A stretch of DNA of 64,000 nt from the NCBI GenBank assembly GCA_030544235.1, contig CM060470.1:26501098-26565097 (forward strand), in the 5' to 3' direction. Shown here in pieces: positions 38,883-52,196 of this stretch. Position 1 is the stretch's first letter; the number at the start of each line of letters is the position of its first letter. A program made the position numbers and the translations under genes. The DNA is from Lepturacanthus savala (lineage: Eukaryota > Chordata > Actinopteri > Scombriformes > Trichiuridae). The notes under the pieces are model-generated. The model ran no database searches. It worked only from the letters and a program-made list of their open reading frames with translations, and was not told the origin of the DNA.

Positions 38883-41280
38883 CTAGAAACCATTTATCAT
38901 GACTCTCTGCGTGCTGGTGCCCCACCATGTAGAGCTGATTTTTTTCCCTCCATACCCCTCAAAACAGTCTGAGTCCACCAGTGTGTAGTCGTGATAAGCT
39001 GCTGCACAGTTTTGAACTTGTCTTCAGTGTCAAAATGGAAAAACCTGCCATCATTTTTTTTTTTTTTTGCAGGTTGTCAGTTACATTACCTCTAAAATAG
39101 ACATTTCAGGTTTGGGGTTTTTCATGCTGAAAAGGGATGTGAAATAGCTGCAAATCTCCTTCTCTTCTTGAATCCCCTGAAAATCAAGCCTTTTTTCTCC
39201 AGCAATTTTCACAAGGGATGTATCAAAGTGTTTGGCAGTGAGAGGCAGCAAAGCCCTCTTTAAAGGATTACTGTGTGAGTAGGATGAGATTTTTCACATC
39301 TTCTCCCCGTATAGTTGCCTCTATAACTGCACAGTGCAGGAAAACTATCTTTTAAAAAAAGTATTTATATATTATTTTAAACAACATCTTCAAAACAGAG
39401 AAACTACAGCTGAACCAACTCTAATCCTCCAGCACCAGGGTGACTGTATGTGTGATTATGCTTGTGTTGGACTCTCAGTGTGCCAGCGACTCAACACCTG
39501 CAGGTCACAGACACCATATGTCTCGTATCACCATTCACAAGGAGAGCAGGACCCCCACACCCACACTCAAGAATGGAGCCTAGTTTTCATGCCACATTAT
39601 CGTAAGTATCAACACCTACATGCTATATCCAAATTAAACATTTAAGATTGAATGCACATACTCATTTCTTCAGGTCATTTCTGATCAAAGTTGGTGGACA
39701 AGTTAAAATATTTGAGTCTGTAATGCACATCCTCGCATAGCCTTTTTGTGGTATAGGTAGCAGGAATAAGGAGTGTCTCTGCTGTAAGCTTCTGTGAAAA
39801 AGAACCCGTCTAATCCATCAAGACGTTTCAGGCTATGAGGATTTGCATAACAAAACAAATATGGTGAAATGCTATTAAGATGAAGTGGAAGACTAAATGA
39901 AATTGCTTTGGCCTGTGCAATTTCACAGCATGAGCCCACCTTGTTAAACTGAAGTATGAAAAGCACAACAGGTAAACCAGCAGACTGAGTAATATACATA
40001 ATTCATTTGCATATGTGGCTGGCTATTGCTGCAGAATATTTTGAGTGAGGCACCTTGTTTAGCATGGACCTCATGCAACATACAAGCTAATCTACAGAAA
40101 CATAAGACGATACCCATACAAGCATCAGTAAACATGGTGTGTGTCATCATACTGACCACCAAAGCTACTATTGTTGCTTTACAAGTGTGTGGTTTTGAAA
40201 AGCACTGTGTAATTTCCTCAAGCTCCGTATCGGCTTTGAATGTCTGGTTCTTTTTTTTCCAACTGGCCAGACTCCCCGTCAGATATAATGAGGGAACATG
40301 GAAGCCAAACTACAGGTTTGAAATGGTAATGAGTTAGACTCCCTGTTACTAAAAGAGACAGAAGGACTGATTTAGTGGAGCAGGATTAGAGATCGGTTGA
40401 CTGTAATAGGACACATTAGATGATAGTCATATAGTAAGCTGTGGTGCCCAGGAGGCGCGAACTCAGCTTTTAGCTCAACATCCACAACATCTATTTATAC
40501 CAGAGCACAATACTAACCTGGGTAAACTATATTAGTCAATCCCAAACATATGGGATTCTGCTAAGATCGTTGCTCCTGCCAATAGAGAACAGTAAAATTA
40601 CAAAAAAGGAAGTGTGTGTAGGCATGAATGACAAATGATCAAATAATATCGTAAACAGGAACAGTCTTTCCATTTCAAGTTTGCTCATCATTAGCTGAAT
40701 AAACACCCTGACCACATGATGCAGAGTATCACAAGATGCCTTAAGGCCGAGTGAATGTATGGCCTTCAGCAAGTTTATCTCTTCTGCTGTCACTCTAATT
40801 TCCAAATCATGTACAGTATATCAGATCGTGAGTCACTGTCTGCTTGTTTCATATGCATGAAAAATGCATGATGCTCATGTGACTACTCAGAGCTGATAAA
40901 GCACCAACATGCATCCTGACCTCACACACCTCCATAACTGTGGCTTGTGTTACACTGGATGGTGACAGCGTACCTTTAGCAGCAGCTACATATAGTATTG
41001 TTTTACCATAACAATTAACTGATTAGTATCTGAACAATGAGTCTACAGCCAGCCAGCTGCTCTGTGAAGCTGTCTTTAGACAGAGCGGTGCTTCATGCCA
41101 TGTGCTGGTGTCAGCATACTTGTTAGACAATGTTAATATGCAGGTGTAATGTCCATTATGGTTACCATCTCAGTTTAGTGTGTTAATAATGCTATGCAAT
41201 TGTACTAAAACGAAAATCTGAGGTTAATGGAAATGTCCGTATTTTTGCAGGTATACAAAATATTAACATGAACCAAGATC

Positions 41281-41613
41281 AGTCAGTCAGTCAATCATTT
41301 TCTATACCCATTTTTTTCTATGCCCCCTTATTCCTCAGTAGGGTCACATGGTCTGCTGGAGTTGATCCCAGCACATTACAGCCAAGAGGCAGGCGCTAGC
41401 CTATCATGAGGCACACACACCATTCACTCACACACCTATGGACAATTTAGAGTCTCCAATTAACCTCTGCATGTTTTTGGACTGTGGGAGAACCCAGAGA
41501 GAACCCACACAGAGAACATGCAAACTCCACACTAAAAGGTCCCAGACCAAGGTCTTGAACCTGCGACCTTCTTGTTGTGAGTCAGCACTACCCACTGGAC
41601 CACTGTGTCGTCC
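41281..41613 (-). mobile_element. DANA/Mermaid-like SINE (copy B)
   Basis: This is a reverse-complement copy. It begins at the low end with a GTCA repeat tail and TTTTCTATACCC, continues with GGAGAACATGCAAACTCCACA-type core sequence, and ends with GTGTCGTCC, the reversed SINE 5' end. It is directly abutted by another copy (41614-41898) in the same orientation. Confidence 0.75.
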
Positions 41614-41898
41614 TTTTCTATACCCACTTATTAGGGTCACAGGGGTCTGCTAGTCCTAATCCTAGGGCATTACAGGCAAGAGGCAGGGATACACCCCAGA
41701 TGGTCGCCAGCCTATCATTGCACACACACGTCATTCATTGGCAATTTAGAGTCTCCAATTAACCTCAGCATATTTTTTGGACTGTGAGAGGAGAAAACCC
41801 ATACAGACACAGGGACACACACAGAAAGGTCCCAGACCAGGGTCTTGAACCTGTGACCTTCTTGCTGTGAGGCAACAGCGCTACCCACCGTGCAGTCC
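41614..41898 (-). mobile_element. DANA/Mermaid-like SINE (copy C), tandem with copy B
   Basis: It begins TTTTCTATACCCACTTATTAGGG straight after the 5' end of copy B and ends near CCGTGCAGTCC. It is slightly shorter, with small internal losses around the CACACA segment. The head-to-tail arrangement suggests one SINE inserted at the tail or head of another. Confidence 0.75.
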
Positions 41899-44024
41899 TG
41901 AACCAAGACACATTTAAAAGGTATAACCAAAGTTATGTCATTCTGATGCAGGACTCCATATTCACTTTCTTCACTACCATCCAAGAAACTGCCCCAAGAA
42001 ACTTTTTTAACTGTCCTGAAGTGAATGTAAATCATCCCAAAATATGTTTTTAAAAATATAACAATAACTTTAATATGATGCACTATTTTTCATTATACTA
42101 CTGAACATTATATAAAATGGTTTGATTTACTAGGGCCATTTTAAGCAGTTATGTAGTTATGTAAATCTAAGTACTCATAATAACTCTTTCAGTTCTCAGT
42201 AAGTCTTTGAATGCAGGACTTTTTCTTTTATGCTTTAAAAAAACACTTACAGATTGTAGCATGCTGAGAAATGCATTTGCCTGACAATCAAACAGAATCA
42301 GTCAAGTCGACAAGTTCATTTCTGCAGTATTCATTCATGTATAACTGTAGAAATTATTGTTATTAGTGTCTGTTGTTAATTTGCTTAATTGTACATTTCA
42401 CTGTGGCGACACTGTGATTACATATGATGAATTGATTGATTGATAATTGTGAGTCAGTATTTTGTGCCTGATCAAAAACAAAGCTGGCAGTTCTGATGTG
42501 CTCTCTGCTCTGTTCACAACTTAGAGAATGTAATTCATGTTTTCCTCATTAACATTTCAGGTCTCGTGGAGCAGTCAGACAGGGACAGTAACTATAGTAA
42601 CAGCATGAGTCAGCACTCAGTCACAAATCAGTCAACACTGTCATGTTAAGTGTTGCTAAGTGATAATTTAAATAAATAAATATAAAATCATAACATTGCT
42701 TTTATCCCAGGGAAGCGATTTGTCCATTCCAACATTGTCATACAATAATTTTCAAAAATTTGATTACAGACCAACAGCTAGATGCTGTGCCAAATTATAG
42801 TAGATTTGGGATATTTCAAAAAACTATGACCCCAATGGTAATGCTATAGGAAAAGATGCAGAACCTCCATAGTATAATGGACATGGTCAGTGTTTTCATG
42901 TGGCCTTGAGTTTTGTTATTTTGGCCATTGCAATTTTTTTTTGTTTTTTTGAACCAGAAGTGATGATGTTTAGATGAACATGAATAGGAAAATGTCTTTA
43001 TAGATGAAAATTACCAGGCATTTTAACATGGGGCCTTTCGGGACTGACTTGCTTTTGGAGCCAGCCTCAAGTGGCCATTCAGGAAATTGCAGTTATTGGC
43101 ACTTCCACATTGGCTTCATTTTTCAACCTTGGAGGCTGCTGCTTGGTAATTGTCATGGGACTATCAGTATCCAATGTCCTATAAAGTAATGTACAAAGCG
43201 TGCTGATTTAAACATGGCAGGGGGATAGACCTTTAAAGTGTTCTAAACCCTGCTTAGTGCTCGTCAAGCTACAGCCGATGGGCTGGGCTTTGCATTGTTT
43301 TGGAAAGTTGAACTGCTTTATTTTGTTTTGAGAAGCATTTTTTGTTCATTTTTATTTCTAATTTCTTATATTTATTTTATTTATTATTTTTTTTCCTTTT
43401 CTTGTTTTCCCTCTTTTGGGAATAACAAATGCATTTTTGTAAATAGTTATGCAGTTTTTATCCCTGGTAAAAAGGGAAATAAAGACTAAAGGCAGGGTGA
43501 TTGAATTGACATCTGCCTCCATGATTCCTTTTTCCAACACATGACCTCCTAACAGTAATCAAATCAATCAATGTGGTGAACCAACAGATTGACACGAACC
43601 ACACTTCTGTTGAGGCTAAAATTCAATGATACATTTTGGTTGCTCATTTAGAAGAGACAGCAGGAGCTACATGGCAGCTCAGTAGTCTAAAAACCTACAA
43701 TATGGCTATCAGGAACCTGAGCTAGAATTAGATCTAGACATTTATCAAAGTTGTCTGCTATTTAGTTTTTCTGTGCAGTTATCTCATAATATCATTTGTT
43801 CTTTACATCAGCCCCATACATTATACACTAAACAACATACTACTATGACACTCTTGACCAAACTCACCTAATTTTGAACCAGGTAAGATGAAGATTAGTG
43901 GCCCCCAGGAATTGTAATTTTCTTTCTCAGGATAGCTTTCAAGCTTTTCAAGGATACATACTGTGGAATTTAGAAATATGACATTTGAACATATATTTCC
44001 AACTCTCTAAATCACTAAAGATAT

Positions 44025-44090
44025 GACAAAGTGAGCTGCATCTCTGAGCAACTTTAAAAGGGAAGTCATATAGATGCGGCTCACTTTGTC
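44025..44090. repeat. 19-bp inverted repeat with one mismatch, 28-nt loop
   Basis: GACAAAGTGAGCTGCATCT (44025-44043) pairs with AGATGCGGCTCACTTTGTC (44072-44090) with a single T/C difference in the arm. Confidence 0.82.
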
Positions 44091-45384
44091 GCATCTCTAT
44101 GACTATCCTCCTGAAGTTGTCCAGGGTCTGCCATTAGGAGCCTAGAATGAGAAGATCTTTCTGCACACTCATCCAAGTGTGACAAACGACCAGGGTGGGG
44201 AAAACATGGGTCATCACAGATCTATTCAGGACTTTCAGTCAGAGCGTTGCTTGATTTTGTGCCCCAGAAGATCATGAGTATGAGAGATAACATTTATACA
44301 AGAATCTCATGCTTGGCTGGACTTCTTTGGATGCAAGAAGGCAGTAACATTGTAGTTGTTGGTTAGGAGAGTCTCCAGGATAGAAACAAGTAAAGGAGAG
44401 AAACTGTCACTGTTTAAATCTGCTGTTGAGTGATTTTCACTGAATTATTTGTGTTGATGACTGTGTTTATTCAATTTTAAAAGGTGTTTGAATTGATTAT
44501 TCAGGAGATAAATGTAGTGTTTGGATTGGATTAAGATGAGGCCTAATGAGAGTTTTGTCTTTTAATAAATAATTTTTACCCCTAAATTGAGATAGATGCA
44601 TTGTTAATACGAACAAATGGCTAAGGATTATAAAAAAGAAACAGAAAATACTTTAATCCATGCACCTACATGCTGTTGACTTACATGCTTTTATTCTCAT
44701 GATATGATGTGTGATGGGATTCATTCATGGAAAAACATCTAATTCAAAAGGAAGACACGTTAAATGAAAAAGCTTATTTCCAACATGGTCCCACAGGAAC
44801 AAAAAACAAAACAAAAGCAATTAATGCTGGTAATCCAAAGCTTTATAACAATGGAAACAATGGTTCAAAAGATATGTAAGAAAAAAAAAGGGGGTCACTC
44901 ATGATGCTATAACCACAGAGAATCATAACATTTCTTGTAAACTCTAGGGAGCATTTTAGCATTTTTCAGCTCATTGTTTTGGTCTGAAACTGCACTGTCT
45001 GCTATAGTCTTCAATCTATTTTTCAGCACATTCTTGTTACTAATTACACCTCATATAAAATACAGAGTCTGGTTTCTGTGAACTCAGTGTAAACATATAC
45101 TGTAATGAAAGGGAACAATTTATGGGTTTAAAGGAAAGACTGTGGATTCCAGCCAAATGGGCAGCAGATCGGTCTATGTTGGTTTTAACCTCCTTGTATC
45201 ACACTGGACGACATCAGTAGGAAGCCACTTACATATGCAGTAAAGTTAACACATCTGGGGGCTGAAATAAACTGCATTCAAGAGCCAAGATTAAAAAAAA
45301 CCTTCTTGTCTATCACATAATGATCTAAATGTGTCAGGGGCTCACAAAACATGCACCTATGAAATACTTGCATGCATTTACTTT

Positions 45385-45715
45385 AAAGGAGTCCATTTTT
45401 AAAATTTTCATTTTCTATCTATTAAAAATAGCATGCGTTTATGTTGCAAAATGATTTACTTAGACTCGCCCCCCCACTACTAAAACATTCTGTTGTGATT
45501 AGCTTAGTGCTGTTGGAAAATATCTCCTTGCCTCAGAGAGCTGGAGGTGGTCGTAGGAAGAGAAGTCAAGTGCTACAGTACAACCAGAGCCTTTCTAAAT
45601 GACTTGTGTTCAGATATAAGCAACACTACAGAGCCCAGACCACAACATTATTTCATAGTTAAATAATATTTAAATGTTACAAACAAGCATTTTTTATAAT
45701 AGGGCCCCTTTAAAA
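45385..45715. mobile_element. MITE-like repeat, copy 2 of a pair
   Basis: Contains GATTAGCTTAGTGCTGT, GCCTCAGAGAGCTGG, AGGAAGAGAAG and CCTTTCTAAATGACTTGTGTTCAG in the same order as the copy at 28620-28990, and ends near AATAGGGCCCCTTTAAAA. The two copies are clearly homologous but diverged. Confidence 0.5.
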
Positions 45716-45961
45716 CATAAACAATTCCATAAATAAATAAGAGCAACTGTGCAAGGCTGCACGAACAAGGACTGACAGCCTATTTGGCCTTGTTTAAAAT
45801 TGCAGTGGAAATGATAGAGTTTTTGTAAGTTCTCTTTTTGGCCCGAGGCTTTCTGAAGATGATGTGAATAGCAGAAAGGACTGGAGGTATGAAGGGTCTT
45901 TAGTAATGAGTCTACCTTTGTTTTTACTGCTTTATTATTAATGTCTGAGAATTTTAGTAAG

Positions 45962-46002
45962 CATTTTTACAGCAGTAATTTCAGTGTACTGCTGTAAAAA
46001 TG
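45962..46002. repeat. Perfect 16-bp inverted repeat (hairpin), 9-nt loop
   Basis: CATTTTTACAGCAGTA (45962-45977) and its exact reverse complement TACTGCTGTAAAAATG (45987-46002) enclose ATTTCAGTG. It may be a MITE core or a structural element. Confidence 0.85.
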
Positions 46003-46918
46003 TCCTGTCTGACACATGTTGGGTGTTTTTGTAGACCCCATCCATATCTTGTCTGAATGACAGGTGGTGGTTGATCTCTGTGCTCATATACTTAAACTTC
46101 CTCCACCACCTGCTCCTCCAGCCTCAGTGGACCAGGTGTGCCTAGTGCCATCCCCAACCCATTAATGGGCTTGACAAAATTGCTCTGTGGCTCCCTTGGA
46201 AAATTAAAAATATTGAACCCCAATGGCGCAGATTAACAAAGACAAATGAAATTCACTACAAATGTACATGTCAAGACTCACCAAAAGGTCACTTGGACCA
46301 ATACTTTAACACCAAAAGAAGGTCGACCATCTTGAATCAAATGACTGATTTTCCATGATTTTCAGATGTCATATTTGATTAAATTAGTGCTAGATATTTT
46401 ATCACACTGACTTCAAATTTTCTCTGAATCATCTACAAACATTGGAGATGAAAAGTTATCAAAAGCTTTTCCCTATGTTATTCCTGGTTGCTATGCTATT
46501 AACCTCTTCAGACACACCCCTTTTTCAGTCTTATTTGCGAAAATGGTACGCCCAATTTGTAACTATACTATAGTCAATCCTCATTGGCTTTTAAGATGGC
46601 TATCTCCTGACCCCATCATGCTTCAATTGGCTCGTGCATGGTGTCAGTCAATGCAAAACAACATTGAAACTATAATTGTTGCATTATTTGCAAATAGAAA
46701 ACAACAAGTGAAGCATAGTATTGCTGTAAATGACCCCCCATCACTCCCACATACCGCTCACGGGACAGTGCGTCTTAAGAGGTTAAATTACCTTACATTT
46801 ACTTGGTAGAATACAACAAGCCAAGAGTTTGCTGCCATTAGTGTTTGACACAGTGTTCCTCTCACTTTACCGGATAAAGCACATCTTTCTACCCATAGAC
46901 ATTTAGAGAATGATCTGC

Positions 46919-47200
46919 AGTACCGTGTAAAAGCTTTAGGCACTTTAGATGTTTAGATTCTTATCCATAATACATGGCCATCTGGATCAGACCGAGATTT
47001 ATTCTGCAGCATGACAACAACCCAAAGATACACGAAGAACCTACCCTCCGAGTATCTTAAAATACTGTGCACAGGTGTACTGAGTAGAACTGATGCTGTT
47101 TTAAAGGCAAAGCCTGTTTAAACCAAACATTGGTATCATTTAGATATCCAACTTTGATCATTTACCTTTCATCAACATCATTTACATCATTTATCTTCAG
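46919..47200 (+). mobile_element. Second Tc1/mariner-family remnant, internally deleted
   Basis: The segment begins with TACCGTGTAAAAGCTTTAGGCA, like a Tc1-type end. It contains CAGCATGACAACAACCCAAAG (47007-47027), the Q-H-D-N-N-P-K second-Asp region, and later CTGATGCTGTTTTAAAGGCAAAG near the element's 3' coding end. These pieces are close together, so most of the transposase has been deleted. It differs from the family at 13672-16268. No intact right end was found. Confidence 0.55.
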
Positions 47201-50200
47201 CGTTGTTTTTTAAAGTATCAAATTCCATCAAGAATACATGCAGGTTTTGTCCCCTGTTATCTGTATATATGTATATATGTGTATGCATAGGGTAGTGATA
47301 AAAAATGTTTTTATGCAAAAATAAAAATATATTAAGATGATATCATAATAATCTATTTGTGGTGTTAAATATATCTCAGAAATGAAATAAATATTTAGTT
47401 TAAACAAGCATAACATTTTGATCCATTTTGTGCATCAAATGGTTATAATATCGGTTAGATTGTAATAAGCATACCATGCTGTTGACTTCAGCTCATATCG
47501 ATTCAGTCGTCTCTCAGGATTTGAGGCAGAAAAACTGCATTCAAATTATGCATTCACACAGACTACCACAAACCACAATAACGTCTGTTATGATAAAACA
47601 TCCACATCCTCCAGATGACACACTCTGCTCTCAAATACCGTCAGTCAGGAGATGCTGTATCAGTGTATCTCAGTGGCTCACTGACTATATCCAGCATCTA
47701 TCTTTTCCTTGTTTCATCTCTACTGTTACTAGAATATACACAAAATACCTAACTGCAAATAAAGCACATGCTGTATACTTTACATAAGAACTTCCTGGGT
47801 TTCTTTGGGATAATTAGGTAACTGAAACATCCAGATAATCTGCTGCTGCACATGTCTGTGTTCTTTACCCTTGATAAAATCAGAGGTCTATGGGGATTCA
47901 GAGACTATAGCTGATGAGAAGAGTTCAGTCACATGAAAGACCAGCTGGACAAATGAATGTTCCCTCAAGGCCTGGCTGCAGCTTCTGATACTCCTACAGA
48001 CACACCACAGGCAGAAGGCTGAATAAGCATTAGAGCATGTTAAAAACACGACCTCAAGGTCCAGTTCATCTGCAGCATTGACCCCACCCGACCAAAAGTC
48101 TCATCACTGCCTTTGTATGTGTTAACGAACTAAACCATTTCCTTTTGATCACTCTTCCTCCCCCTGCACGTCATTCTTCTTCCTTTGCATGTAAATATGT
48201 ACTTTATTTACATTCCATTTACAAGATAATGCACCTTGAGTGTTTCCCCATGTTATCTCTTGTTGTCAATCTTAGAGTCTAAGAATGTTTTTCATAACAA
48301 ACAATATGGAACTTCCTGTTCACTTAGGACACTGATCAGCACAAAGTCTGCATACCTCACCAAAAACTGCTGTAGTGCAGTGTGAGCGCATGTATGTGTG
48401 TGTGTGTAAAATGAGGAAATGAGATTTCTAATTTCACAGCAGTACATTACTGGCATAATGGCTCTAAAATTATTTGCTCAATTTCTCCATTTTTTTTTGT
48501 TTAAACAAGATTCTATCAGTTGTTTGCTCAGGTTGTAATGGCATCATATGATCATGTTTATCTACATACCAACTTTTCGATACCAGCTTTTATCAGATGC
48601 CTTCTCTCACAAAATCTATAAATCTTTTTATAATATAATTTTGCTGTTGTAACCCCAAGTAGCAAATTTCATGGCTGAACAATGAAGCCCAAACCTGCAG
48701 TTCCTCGAATGGCTGCTTGAGATTGGCTCCAAAAGTGATTTAATCCCAAACCCCAAGAAACAGCATTAGGCTTTGAACCCAATTTACTAGTGGTCAAATA
48801 GTGAGATCACAATGTCACATGACACCAGTGGGCCAAAAAAGTATTTTTCCCACACACAATCATGGGAAAAGAAGCAGCTGTAAAATGGTGGATACATTTT
48901 TCTGAGCATCAGAACCCCCCTCCTCCCTAGCTCCACAGTCATCCAAGTAAAGTCACTTCTAGCTCCAAATAAAACCTAAATGGTGACCATCAAAATGCCA
49001 AAATTAAGGCTTCTATACAGGAGCCTACTAACCAATGAATGGAGTAAATATGGATATGAGAAGTTGGAGTGTAGTTGACAGCCTTAGTTAATTATAACTT
49101 ATTTTTGTGCTAATATGTTCAATTGTTGCGTTATTATTGTGTGTTATTGTGAATATTGTGAATGAGTATATTGTTATAAAAAGAGAAAATCTTGTTAGAA
49201 GAGGATACTTTGGTACATAGTATTTAGCTAAATATTTCATATTATTATAAAGAATATAATGTAACTTAAAAATAATCATGATTAGAAACTGGGGACAATT
49301 ATATTTTCATTTAACTGGTGGAAAGCACATGCTAGGACTATTCAGGCATAAAACTGCTCACGTTTGGCATTTCTGTCAACCCAAACATTACTTTCCTCTG
49401 AGGTTTCCTGTTTGAAGCATCTGTAAATATACTTCCTGTGTGACTTCCTGGCTGACTGCAGAGACTGTCAAGGGTTACGAGTCTGCCATGAAAGTCCAGA
49501 AAGTGGGGGGGGGGGGGGACTGAGGGGTTGAGGAGTAGAAAGTGGCAAACAGCCAAGGGTGATGTATGGCTGAGTTAAACGACCATGGCTAAATGTGTAG
49601 TGGAGTGATGGCTCAGCTGAGTGGGGGGTGTAGCAGAGTTCAAAAGGGAGAGAGAAGGTGTCAGAGGACTAAAGGAAAAAGCAACAAAAGGGTGAACGTT
49701 CGGATGGGAAAGTTAGGAGATGGTGTCTGTGGTTGAACTGGAGCGGATATTGTTGTTAGCAGGGGGGTCAGAACACACTCTTCGCCTTAGATGTAACAAA
49801 ACCAACGTATTGTTTTCCAAATCTTGCATTTAGTGCTGAAAAGTATATTTGTAAGTAAAGAATTTGTTAATTGTTTTAGTTGTCAGTCAAGCAGGACATG
49901 AACTTCCATTGATGCCAGATTCTCATATCTGAGAATGTTCTGTTTTTTTCTGTTTCGTATCAAATAAATCAAATAACACACTTGGGCTGTTGCTCGGACA
50001 AGACAAGCAATTAAACATTGTCTTGGACCACGTTTAGCATTTTTATCAATAGCTATTGTAATTGCACTATGAATGATCACTTGGTCCACTACTGACTTAT
50101 CTCAAATAAGTGTATGGATATTCATAAAAATGAATATGAATATTCATGGTTACCAGAGGATGGAGACTAATGATATGAATTCACTCTCATCAAAAATCTC

Positions 50201-50424
50201 AATATCTTGACACAAATTATTCTTTTGCACAGACAGTTGCAAGACAAAGTATTCTAATGGATTTGGTGACCCTCTGACTTTTCCTTAAGCACCACCATGA
50301 GGTTGGTCTTTGTTGTTTTGAGTGATTGAGTGTCTTGTCACTCAAAATTCAAATCAAACAAATGGATGAAGTGGATGGATTATACTGACGTCTAATGCAT
50401 GTGTTTGTATAAACTAAAGCATTG

Positions 50425-50475
50425 ATTAATTAATCAAAAGAATAATTGGCAGATTAATCAAATATAAAAATAACT
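50425..50475. repeat. Short hAT-type terminal remnant
   Basis: GATTAATTAATCAAAAGAATAATTGGCAGATTAATCAAA resembles the terminal part of the ATTAATCG-rich fish hAT elements such as the one at 19123-20050. Nothing else of the element remains. Confidence 0.3.
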
Positions 50476-51156
50476 GCTGCAGGTCAGTGTGCATTTCATG
50501 AGGACAGGCATATTTATCCATAAAAATGCTGTGTCAAGCCATCAGCATATTTCTAATGAACAAGAAATCAATGCTGAATACTGATAATGCCAATACAGAG
50601 AGTCTGTAGAAAGAATTTATACTAAAGTCACGTGTGAAGGCAGAATGCCTCAACAGATATATATGGAGTCAGAGGCAGGAAGTGACAGTGAATGATAGAT
50701 GCAGAGAGACAGATATGACATATAAATAGAGGGGAGAAAAAAGGAGGATGTTTAATAACTTCTACCCATCCACAATGAAAGGATGAAAAATGCCTTTCAT
50801 TCACAATGGAAGCAAGGCTTTCCTTTGAATGGCTTCCCTGTGGTCTGACCCTCTGTGGCCATCTCCTCTGTCTCCCATGATCTCCAGCTGTCCCTCTATC
50901 ATTCTTTTTTATTCTGTCTTTGGCTTTTTTACCAACATATAAAAAGGACAATACCAGTGGCTTTATTTATAAATCTTATATAATTTGCATTACTGCCAAG
51001 CATTTTCCAAAACAGATGTACCCTCTAGACAGCCATGTTTTTACTCATTTGAGTATTCTATGAATATGATAATCTTCCAGAGATTTGAAGCATGTGTGAC
51101 ATATTGTATTAATGCTAAGACTGATTTGAAAAATCATTTCTTGGGGGCTACAACAT

Positions 51157-51350
<194 letters not shown>

Positions 51351-51827
51351 CTGGTTGATTAAAAAAAAGGGGATAGTTTGACATTTTGGGAACTAGGTTT
51401 ATTCGTTATGTTTACGAAGGGATTATGTGTTGTACTATTTCTTGGCTGAAAAACAGTCACTTCCTGGAGTCTTGTTATTGTGAGATTGCTAGGCAACAAA
51501 CAAAGGAAGTCAAAGCACCCAACCATGAAAGAGGCTCACACATTACCCTCCATAAAAACCATGAAAAAGTTCTGTTTTTTGAATGCATTAAACAAATGAA
51601 ACACAACGTGTTGACTTGTGAGCTCTATATGTGCTGGAAGGCAGGTTTTGTTATCTACAGACAGAGCCGGGATTGCTGTTTCCCTCTGTTTCCTGCCTTG
51701 GAACTGGGCTCCAGTGGTATTGATCTTCTCATCTACCTCTCAGGGAAGAGATCAAAAAATGAAGCCTATTTCCCAAAATGACAAGCACCACTCCCTTCAG
51801 CTTCACCTGTGCTTTGTTTAGCAAATG

Positions 51828-52196
51828 TCAGTCAGTCAGTCATTTTCTATACCTGCTTATTCCTCATTAGGGTCACAGGGGTCTGCTGGAGCCTATCCCA
51901 GCGCGTTACGGCGAGAGGCAGGGATACACCCCAGATGGTCGCCAGCCAATCGTGGGGCACACACACCATTCACTCACACACTCACACCTACAGGCAATTT
52001 AGAGTCTCCAATTAACCTGAGCATGTTTTTGGACTGTGGGAGGAAGCCGGAGTACCCGGTGAAAACCCACGCAGACACGGGGAGAACATGCAAACTCCAC
52101 ACAGAAAGGTCCCAGACCCAGGACTAAGGAGGTCTTGAACCTGCGACCTTCTTGCTGTGAGGCAACAGCGCTAACCCCTGCACCACCATGTCGCCC
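51828..52196 (-). mobile_element. DANA/Mermaid-like SINE (copy D) with intact 14-bp target-site duplication
   Basis: This is the best preserved minus-orientation copy, from a GTCA-repeat tail to GTCGCCC. It is flanked by an exact direct repeat TTGTTTAGCAAATG at 51814-51827 and 52197-52210, the expected mark of LINE-mediated retrotransposition. The intact duplication implies a comparatively recent insertion. Confidence 0.88.

Noticed and set aside
41715..42083. Minus-strand 122-residue frame and similar ones at 117-350, 51825-52127 and 60050-60322
   Set aside because: They are translations of SINE copies.
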